Part shown: positions 55,640-64,000 of the stretch, one piece after another
Layout: the number at the start of each line of letters is the position of its first letter
How positions within the stretch are numbered: position 1 is the stretch's first letter
From: Azadirachta indica
Taxonomy: Eukaryota; Streptophyta; Magnoliopsida; Sapindales; Meliaceae
DNA: 64,000 nucleotides
Reading direction: 5' to 3'
Assembly (NCBI GenBank): GCA_022749755.1
Contig: CM040452.1
Location: forward strand, 17,998,350-18,062,349
Program-made: the position numbers and the translations under genes
The notes under the pieces: model-generated
The model's input: the letters and a program-made list of their open reading frames with translations, nothing else
What the model was told of the DNA's origin: nothing
Database searches by the model: none

Positions 55640-56431
55640 GATATTAAAATTGAAGTTATTTGGTTTTGTTGGTTAACTAAATTTTAGTTAGCATATATAT
55701 TCGGTTTTTAAAGATTTTCTAGTTTCTTCCAATATCTTGTAAATTGAGATCCATCTCTATATTTAAAGCAAATTATTGCTTTTTGAGAAGAGATGTAACA
55801 GACATAATGATAGTAGAAACATTATAAATGTTATATTCTCTTTAACACGCGGATGAATGTGTTTGATGCCTAACAAATAATTGCAGCAAATAAAATATAT
55901 TAATTAGTAACATCAATCAATTCAAACAGTGGTGTTTATTATTGCATTATATGATTTAGATCACAATATTGTAATGAGAATTAAATAGGAAAAATGTCCA
56001 AAGCAAGCATTCTTTGTTTGAACTACACCTTCATAGGATAATGACGAGACTTGCACAGCAGTTGAAGTTGGAAATATATATAGCCTGCTCTCATCATGTT
56101 GGAAATGTTCATATGCAAATTCATTTTGATTTCATTTCATTTCATTTTATAAAAGCTAACTCCACGCTCTATGATTTTGATTTATATATATTTTTCATTT
56201 CTATATATTAATGGGAAACATATAAAAACAATTGATAATTTGAGCTCTGTATTAATCTAAAAACAATCCAATTTGAATGACAACACTAGTTGAAAGTTGA
56301 AACCAAAAAAAGAGGGCTTATTTAAAGAATGAAATCATTTACACTCAACGAAAGTGTAATCAAGAAAGAAGAGAAAACAATACATGAAATTAACCAACCT
56401 TATCACAAACTCTATCAGTAAGTTTGAGAAA

Positions 56432-58192
56432 TCAAACAAGAGAGTCTTTAGTTGCTTTTTTAACTTCATGAGGTTCCTTATCTTGATGATGAGCCAAAAG
56501 TGCTGTTGTATCCTTATGATCTTTCATCTGAATAAACAAAACCACACCCATTTTCGGTTTTCCATTTGCAAAAACAGAGAGATTACATTGAAGAGAAGAA
56601 GTGTATGTATATATGACATACCTGAGAGCTCAATGAGAGGTCGCCCGATTGTTTCTTCTTATTCTCCTGGGAGCAGAAATATGAATACAATCCCATTCCA
56701 AAAATAGCAATCAGAATTCCAATGATGTTTCTCTCAGTGAATGGATCATGGAGTAATGTGTAGCCGAAGCCAAGAACAAGACATGTTTTGAGGTGGCCAA
56801 GGACTTGATATGTAACAGGGGATGTCTTGCCAATAACCAAAAATGTACTGAAGTTGACAGACACTGATATAAGACATGAGAGGATGATAAATACCTGCAA
56901 CCGTTTATAATGAAATCTAATAAATTACATATATTACAAGATAGTTGAATGAAGAGAAGAAGCTAGGGGCAAAGAAGAGGAGTGTTTTACCAAGACAATA
57001 GGAGAATATTTGTAGGCAAACACATTTTGCTTGGTAAGGAGCTGATCAACTAAAGGGCCTGAGACAAAAAGAACAGCAGCTTGGAATGGAGCTGACTGAT
57101 ATAGCAGCTGTGTGGAAGACACATTCAACCTCTTTTGAATTGTGTTTGTCAGCTGAATTAACAATTAAGGATAACTTTTGTTTCAAGTTATAGTGCCTGT
57201 TTGTTGACAATATTTTTAAACATACTATGTCTTTTCATTTTTTAAAAATTCTTTTATCTACGGGCTCCACCATTTTTGTTTTGTCAGCTTGATTCATGGG
57301 CCTCGGTCCTTTGACATATCCAAGGTCATAAACCATTTGCCAGAAAAGGATACAATTTGACCAACGCAGGTAGTTGCAATGGCTAGCAGTGAGAGGATTG
57401 TCCCAAGCAGATTGAGCTGGAGATCAGTCACAGAAGCAATGCCAACTCCGACGAGTAAGAGAAACAGAGAGAGTTTTATCTTCTGGCTGCAACAAATAAT
57501 AAAAAACAATAAAGGATTCAAATTCATTAATCTTGGAGAGGCCCGTTTGCAAAACTCGTAACTAATATTTGATCATATATATATATATATATTGCATATA
57601 TCTAACCTGAATTGCTTTTTCAGGAAGATGGTTTCCAATAAAACAGTGAATGGTATAATTGCTAGTTTCGTCATCTGCCATAAAGCACCCGAAAAGCTGA
57701 TTCTGCATACTATTTTTGCTGATATATACGAGGTAGAATATATAATCATTTTGAGTAAGAGTCTACCTGATAGAATCCAACAGAGTTGAATCCAAGGCTC
57801 AAGTTAAGAAGACCAATAGAAATACCATTAAGAATGCCAAAGAGCATCACAGTTTTCATGTCAACGGACTTGCTCTCAAACAAATTGAAGCGTTGTGCAG
57901 CATGGAGTGTGCAGAATGTCACCATCAGATGCCAACTAGTCAATGTTGTTGCTGTATTATATACCAAGAAACAGAAAACATATTAAACAATTGGAAAAGC
58001 AATATTAAAATATATAATACGACAATTAATTAAAAAGGGGAATAAAGAAGAGAATGAATAAGATTGATTACCAAAAGGGAAGCCGAGATTGCTCATCAAA
58101 GCCTTGTTGCATATGACAATAGACACAGATGATGCCACTGAAAGAAACAGTGCACCAATAACACCCAGCTGAAATCTCGACATTTCTCCCAT
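56432..58192 (-). CDS. UXT1: Nucleotide-sugar transporter, UDP-xylose transporter (UXT)-like
   Basis: The predicted protein has 345 residues from seven coding exons: 58192-58072, 57951-57767, 57674-57607, 57486-57354, 57152-56991, 56894-56622 and 56527-56432. The start MGEMSRFQLGVIGALFLSVA and the conserved ATTLTSWHLMVT, GFYQMTKLAIIPFTVLLE, LTNTIQKRLNV and SPVTYQVLGHLKTCLVLGFG stretches place it in the NST-KT/TPT subfamily with plant UXT proteins. About ten membrane spans are expected. UXTs move UDP-xylose from the cytosol into the Golgi/ER lumen for xylan and xyloglucan synthesis, in exchange for UMP-type nucleotides. The hydrophilic tail ends KKATKDSLV. Gene order matches Arabidopsis UXT1; by sequence alone UXT2/3 could also fit. 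An overlapping upstream ORF may limit translation. Confidence 0.92.
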
Positions 58193-58238
58193 CTTCAATA
58201 TGCACAAGAATTGGCCAGAATATTAATATATTTGTCAT
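57936..58238 (-). promoter_or_regulatory. Upstream ORF overlapping the UXT start codon
   Basis: An ATG at 58238, 46 bases before the UXT ATG, opens a different frame. It reads through exon 1, crosses the first coding intron (58071-57952) and stops at TAG 57936-57938, giving about 60 codons. Likely leader acceptors (exon edges 58250 or 58244) would keep this ATG in the mRNA. Ribosomes starting there could not reinitiate at the UXT ATG without backing up, so it should reduce UXT output unless leaky scanning occurs. Conservation is unknown. Confidence 0.5.
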
Positions 58239-59567
58239 TGAAATCTGCAGCTGTTATAAATCTTGTCTTGCTGAATGCTGATGACTACTTACTGTAATAA
58301 TTAATTGCCATAGTTTATGGATACCCAGATGATTATATATATTTTCATATATTAATCATTTCTCGTCGTCCATTGTAAGTAATGTATACTCAATATTGCC
58401 AGTTATGAAAGCATAACTTTAACTTGTACTGTATATGAATGATTACTAGTAATGCAGTGCCAAATTGTTGAAATTCAATATGAATTATCGAGAGCCAAGT
58501 TTACATAGAAACGTTCATACTAATTTCAGTTAACAATTAATTCTATTTCGAAATATCTAAATCAGAATTACATATGCTTTATCAGATGTCTTCATAAATT
58601 AAAATTCTCACACTACTGAAAATAAATAAACATGGGACATAGGTTATTGGAATGAATGCAAAATTTTTATTTACTGCATGCAGGATGATCACATCATATG
58701 AAACTTTCTACAAAAGCTCAACATTGATTTTTCTGTAAAACTAGAAGCTGCAGATGGAGAGAGCTTAATCTTACTTACCTATTGAAAGCCGAAAGGTTGG
58801 AGTTTTAGGAGCCCCAAAAAAACTTCAAACTGCTTTGAGAATGAGTGGAAAAGATACACACAAGGCTCCTAAAACTCCATGAAAATGGCAGCAAGATCAA
58901 TCCGGCAAGTTACAGTGAAAGGCAACTGGGAAATTAATGGATAGCTCTGTGTGTCTATGTGGAGATAGAGAGAGAGAGAGAGAGAGGAGGGATTCTGTTT
59001 CTGGTTCTGGCTCTGGTGGGTCGTGGCTTGCTTTTCTTGTATGAGAATGTTGAACAACGATCCTTTTATTTTTGATTGCAAGATTAGGACTAAGGAGGTT
59101 GGTGCCAAACGCCGTTTGATTATTTTGGATTTGAAACACTATTCCTTTTCTTTTTTCTTTTTAAATTTCAACTCCCATCACGTGGTTCACTTCCAGAAGC
59201 TAACATAGTTGAAGTTGCCAAAGACATTTTCAATCAGACCTTACTTCATTTTCATATCACATAATCACCCTTCTTTTTTGCTTTTTAAAAAAAAATTTTG
59301 CTTTCCGTTTTGAAAAATTTCTTTGTGATTAACTACTCCATCGTTAGGAACCACTGATTCTGATAGAATACCTTGTTGACCATTATTTTTTTTCTTCTTT
59401 GACATCTTTCTGATATAATATATCAAATTTATTCATTTCTTTTTTTTTTTTTTTTTAAATGAATCATGTTGAAAAAAATGAGGTGTTTCCGTCCAAAGGG
59501 TTTCTTGTAAATTGTTCATAGGCAATTGTTTTGCTTTAATTACCAGCTCACTCACTCGCCCATTTGT

Positions 59568-59610
59568 AATACAATACAATACAATACAATACAATACAAT
59601 ACAATACAAT
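59568..59610. repeat. Pentanucleotide (AATAC)8 microsatellite
   Basis: Eight perfect AATAC units plus AAT. On the other strand this gives an alternating Tyr/Cys/Ile/Val reading frame that is not a gene. Confidence 0.95.
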
Positions 59611-60204
59611 GTATGTGTGTATGAATAAAAGAAGGCATTAATTAAAATGAAAGGCTTAGCAAACAAGGCAGGAAGGTGAAACGAACATTTCCAAATTAAT
59701 ATATGAAAATGAGATATCTGCCAACACAAGCAATTAGGCTTTGCCAACCTCAACCTCATAGCAATCCATCATCCTGTGTTGTGTTTGGTGATGAGATTAC
59801 TTCAATTTCACTCCAATATTAAGCCATTCTTGGCCCTACTTTGAACATCACCATCACCAACCAGCAAGCAGATCTCTCTAAGCATCTCAGGAATCCAAAC
59901 ATATTAAATTGTAGTCATTATTATTAAAATATTATCATTAGTAATAAATAAAATAAAATCGTAGTCAAAATCATAATACATTGTATTACATTGAGTTATG
60001 TCATCTGAGATTGACAAGTCTCAAAAAAAAAAAAAAAAAAAAAATTCCATGTGTGCGTGTTTTTTTTCAAATAATTTTGATACAAACCATTTAACTAATT
60101 GTTTCACTTTGTTGGATCTTAGTTTGAGCATTGGCTCAGGAACACAAGTTTTTGTTGATTAAACATGAAACTCATTCATGATCAAATGATCTTTTGTCTC
60201 CTTA

Positions 60205-61220
60205 AAATCAAATAATCCGCTCCATAAAAAAAATAATTAAATAATGCTTCATCACAAAGCTATTCACGTAAAGTTTTTCAATCGAAACACCGGGTCTTAC
60301 CGACAATTCCTAAATATCTTTTAAAAAAATTATTTAAAATATTTTTAATAATAGTTATGAAAATTAATTTCCTAAAACTGAAAAATAAAAGAATGCATAT
60401 ATTATTTTTTATAAATAAACAAGAAACAAATTTCTATTTATTTCGAAATTGTGTTAAAAATACTAAAAGATAAATTATTACTTTTAACAAAACTTTGTCT
60501 TAATTGAAATTCACGTACGGAGAATAACCCTCTAAAAATCGCACAATATGTTTTTAATCTGCACACTACACTTCACAATTATGAATTATTCATAATTTTG
60601 CATTCAAATATAAATATAATAATCAATCAATATAATTTAAACTTAAATCAATATTTTTTATTATATAATAAATATGAATATAAATTTATATATTACATAA
60701 ATCATTATTTTCCAATTATAAAATCTAGAGATGAGGGGTTTTGGAAGAGAAAAGTTTTGAGTTTTTGTCAAAATGTAAAAGGTAAAAATTAATTTTGTAA
60801 AAGAAATTACAGGTGATTAGTGAGAGTAAAATTATCTTAAAAAAATATATTAAGCTAGGCTGGTAAAAAATGTTTTCGAATGATTGTTTACATTAATTGA
60901 ATTCAAGTTACGGTTATTTTTAAAAAAATTTCGAAAAGGAAATCAAATAATTCTCCGTCACAAAGCTAACCACATGGAATTCCTCAGTCGAAGCATCGAG
61001 TCCTACGGGCAATTCCTAATATCTTTTAAAAAAATATATTTAAAACCAATCTTTTTAATAAAAAATACTTTTAATAATATTTATGAAAATTAATTTCCTA
61101 AAACTGTAAATAAAAGAATGCAGATATTATTTTTTAAATAAATAAGAAAAAATTTCTATTTATTTTGAAAATATGTTTTAAAAATACTAAAAAGGAAATT
61201 GTTATTTTTAACAAATTTTT
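60205..61220. repeat. Pair of about 285-bp diverged direct repeats
   Basis: Copies at about 60205-60495 and 60940-61220 share AAATCAAATAAT at the left edge and long common blocks such as TATGAAAATTAATTTCCTAAAACTG and AATAAAAGAATGCA (the second broken in places). They are clearly homologous but differ by many substitutions and small indels, so they are older than the 82-bp duplication at 29.7 kb. The spacing (about 735 bp start to start) is close to that of the 53-54 kb pair, but the sequences differ. Confidence 0.75.
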
Positions 61221-62123
61221 TTTAGGAAAATTTATTACTAATGAAGATTAAATCAATCTCTTTTCTAGTTGTTCTTTCATTTTAAAAATATTTTTTAAAA
61301 ATTAGAATATTTTCAATTATCCGCCTTAAATGAGCAATTCAAAGTCAAAGAAATTCACTTCCTTTATTTTATTTAATACTCTGACAATTTTTGGAGACTC
61401 CAATGTAAGCCACTGTTCGTTATTTGTTTTCCGCAATTTATTTTCATTTTCAATTTTTAAAAATGGACAAAAAGCTTATTTGATCAGTATTCCGGTTTTA
61501 AGATAGTGACAAAATTTACTTGCCCAGCACGTGCGAGCGCTACAAGTGAAGCCGCACACTTACATATGCCAATTCAGGCGGTAACCATATGGTAAAATAA
61601 GTGACAGATTTACTTGGCAATAACAAACTCTAAAAGATTTGATGAGTTTTGTCAAAATTATGTAATAAATTAATAATCGACGCCAATAAAATTCCAAATC
61701 CCCCCACCTACTTTATAGAAATTACAACGATAATTTCACCATGACGAATACAGCCAGCCTTCTTTTTCAAGGCAACAGCCAACAGATGCGTCAGCCATTT
61801 CACCTTTCATAAGATATAAAATTACTGATCCTTCTATTCAATTGAATCATGATCACAGTTTCAATCCACAAAAAAATTTAAAAACACGAAAGCAACTACG
61901 AAGGAGAAGAATAGGCAAAGGGGAAGCAATATCATGAGGTAAAAACTTCACTTCCCTTATATGACTGTGAGCATCTGTAAGATACACAAAATGTGGGGCT
62001 CAGAAAATGAGCTCACTACCTTGAGCTAAACACTGGAGGAAGGATGATCTGTAAAACACCCCTCAAGGCCAAGTAAAATGAGACAAAATGTACAAGGGTG
62101 AAGCGAGAGAGAACTGCATAAAA

Positions 62124-63357
62124 TTATCCCTTCCCAACTTCAGCAAAATAAGCCTTGTCTGCATTGGCCAGCCGATTCTGGAATAAGGACCACTCATTTT
62201 TGCACCTTGCTCTCACCTATGAGTATAGAGAAAATTGAAAAATTAAAAGGGAAATTAAAGCAGAGCCCAAGAATCCGTTGTGGTTACATTTTTAAAAGCG
62301 AAAAATAGCAAGGAGAACATGTTTTGTAAAATTCATTTTTAGAAACAAAAAATCTTTATTTTTAAATTTTAACTATAACTTCTTGTTTTCCACCATTTTC
62401 AACATTGACTACAAATTCATTCTCAAAACAACCACTTTACTCAAAACATTAGTACGCCAAACACCATTTCTGGAAACATCATTTTCCAAACATTAGATTT
62501 ATAATTTTCAAAAATACCACGTTAAAAACATTAGCTGACACAATCTAAATATTTTGGGCTAGCTAATTGCCATCAGATATTCAGAAATAAAAGAACCAAT
62601 GGGTCAGCTGGAAATAATGGGATTAACACTAACGACAAAGATGTTTAACATCATATCAAAATCATTAACAAATATAATGATAACATCATAAATATACATA
62701 CTCCTTCCCATGGGGCTTTCCCGTTCTCTGCCTGGCCCTGAAAGTTAGCGGCAAGTTAAGGACTACATCAGAATGTATTTTTGCATATTAAATGAAAGAA
62801 GGGGAACCACAAACATGATAATGTAGAGCCAACAAAAATATAATTAGCTGTAAATGAGAGAATGTTGCTGTTGAAAGGTTGCCATCTGATGTCATGTTAT
62901 CCTCGAGTAAAACCGTTAGATAGCCAGAAAAGCTTGTTCTATGGAACTTTGTGCTGTAATGCTCTAGGGTTAAATACAAACGATCATAATGCTAACATCA
63001 TCAAATCCATTCTTATCACTGCATGCTACCACTTTTACAGCTCCTGCTAACCATACAAACCAAATAATTGTTTTCCAAAGGTTTATCTTCCATCAGCGTG
63101 GTTTCTTTAATTTTTCATAATTTCAAGCACATTTACAGATCTGACAAAACACACAGACATGGTAAAATCAGATTTGATATATCATGCAACCAGTGGCAGT
63201 TGTCAAGCAGATTAAAATTTGAATTGGTAAATCATGCATGCTGCTGTACTTGTCAAATATTTGACAAGTTGAAGATGCTCACCTGACTGCCAAGTGAAGG
63301 AATGACTTGATGAATGATCCACTGTGAATCAACCACACCAATCTTTTCATGTGCGGG
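62124..63357 (-). CDS. DUF707 family protein, 3' end (partial)
   Basis: Three 3'-terminal exons are visible: 63357-63283, 62737-62702 and 62216-62124, all joined in phase 0. They encode the last 67 residues: PAHEKIGVVDSQWIIHQVIP..., the 12-residue micro-exon GQAENGKAPWEG, and VRARCKNEWSLFQNRLANAD to the stop. The VVDSQWI-HQ-IPSLG and KAPWEGVR-RC--EW--F--R-A-A motifs are the conserved C-terminus of plant DUF707 proteins, which are often predicted to enter the secretory pathway and whose function is unknown. The remaining 5' exons lie beyond the right edge. I saw no further exon up to 64000. Confidence 0.85.
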
Positions 63358-64000
63358 CTGTAGAGCACAACAATTACGACTAAAATTCAAATCAAAGAAA
63401 ACGTATCAAAAGGATTTTAGAAATACAGAGATTTTGCTGATGCAAGCCTGACAGGCATATTGTACGCTGAAAATAAATCAATATTGTTTTCTGAACTAAA
63501 CCAAGTGCACAATGCATTTATAAGAACAAGCCCCTAAATTATATGCATAAAATAATTGTTAAAGACAGCAATCATGGGAAACTCAGTCCCCCGCCCCCGT
63601 ACCCGAGGCAAAGTTACCTCCTTACATCTTCTGCATAGGATAGATTAATCTAGTGAATCTAAATAAAATCTGTAGTAAGAATTCATGGGGCCATCAGCTG
63701 ACAGTATCGCAAGAGGTCCATACAGGTCTTGGGCATAAAGCATCTTGGTTCCACATGGTCCCACATGCCAATTGAGATGGATAGTCACTCAGCATAGATT
63801 AAGATGTTCATGGAAGCAATGCAAAGTTTTTACCTAGGGGGTTGAGTGAATTATTAGAAAAGCAATATATTGAGGTGGGAAACTTTTAGCTAAAATTCTA
63901 AAATAGTCTTGGCTGATAGAGTTGTATAAGGTGGCACGACTCTAACATTAGGTTGAGGCTGCGATTGAGCTTAGGTGCCCATGAAAAGGGATCTCCACTT
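63358..64000 (-). other. Probable DUF707 intron reaching the window edge
   Basis: No in-frame continuation of the DUF707 protein is seen upstream of the acceptor CTACAG at 63358-63363. A GC-richer patch at about 63580-63780 has no family match. This is probably a long intron that leaves the window. Confidence 0.5.

Larger units (their letters stand above)
49301..56431. other. 7-kb AT-rich intergenic region with decayed repeats
   Basis: No recognised gene. A (TATGCC)n tract lies at about 51200-51240. A GC-richer patch at 50290-50560 has no coding match. At 52807-52826 AAGGCCTTAAGGCCTTAA is a short palindromic duplication. Direct repeats at 53247-53530 and 54003-54288 are listed separately. 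At 54577-54604 the arms TAGTCCATG / CATGGACTA form a short hairpin next to a CACGTGACGTGTC cluster. A (TA)n run lies at about 55604-55630. Small reading frames here are AT-driven and unconvincing. Confidence 0.5.
58193..62123. other. UXT leader, spacer and DUF707 3' flank
   Basis: A probable UXT leader exon begins after donor GTAAGT at 58773-58778 and extends to about 59000, with a (GA)n run at 58965-58986 (CT-rich in the transcript). The rest to about 61900 is AT-rich, with the pentanucleotide and direct repeats listed separately and an A run at about 60026-60045. About 61900-62123 is probably DUF707 3' UTR. Confidence 0.5.

Noticed and set aside
59433..59759. 108-codon minus-strand frame
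   Set aside because: It crosses the (AATAC)8 repeat and a poly-A run; there is no homology signal.

Overview
The window is nuclear DNA from a flowering plant. Genes are interrupted by GT-AG introns, intergenic DNA is AT-rich with many microsatellites, and every recognisable protein is a plant-type family member. Protein similarity and gene order point to a rosid eudicot; a Citrus-like (Sapindales) source is my guess and is not proven by the sequence. There is no operon, phage, CRISPR array, recognisable rRNA or tRNA gene, or intact transposase.

Eight protein-coding genes are supported. On the + strand: a SAPS-domain PP6 regulatory subunit (4326-12140, 19 coding exons) and the intronless ubiquitin-like UBL5/Hub1 (13350-13571). 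On the - strand: a miR160-class auxin response factor of the ARF10/16 type (20542-24252, 4 coding exons), a class-A GATA zinc-finger factor (30201-32475, 2 coding exons plus a possible 48-nt micro-exon), plant tyrosylprotein sulfotransferase TPST (35039-40282, 12 coding exons), an EDR2-like PH-START-DUF1336 protein (41812-48834, 21 coding exons), a UDP-xylose-transporter-like protein (56432-58192, 7 coding exons), and the 3' end of a DUF707 gene (62124-63357, running off the right edge). I joined each complete model by hand across its splice sites; all keep frame from ATG to stop.

The gaps are mostly AT-rich DNA with decayed repeats. The largest are 1-3.9 kb, 13.6-20.5 kb, 24.3-30.2 kb, 48.8-56.4 kb and 58.2-62.1 kb. 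They hold a long hairpin near 2.65 kb, an 82-bp tandem duplication at 29.7 kb, a duplicated piece of the GATA 3' coding end at 30.1 kb, a protein-like fragment with stops at 29.0-29.3 kb, two pairs of about 280-bp direct repeats (53.2/54.0 kb and 60.2/60.9 kb), and several simple-sequence tracts.

The genes do not form one pathway. They cover phosphatase regulation, splicing, auxin response, transcription, secreted-peptide sulfation, lipid/membrane signalling and Golgi sugar transport. What links them is ancestry: as I recall the Arabidopsis map, the order equals the merged order of two duplicated Arabidopsis segments (around At2g28310-At2g28360 and At1g07990-At1g08040). I found no convincing new biological system. 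The best leads are regulatory: the near-perfect miR160 site, an overlapping upstream ORF on the sugar transporter, a candidate in-frame GATA micro-exon, and a duplicated 3' splice site in the TPST leader.
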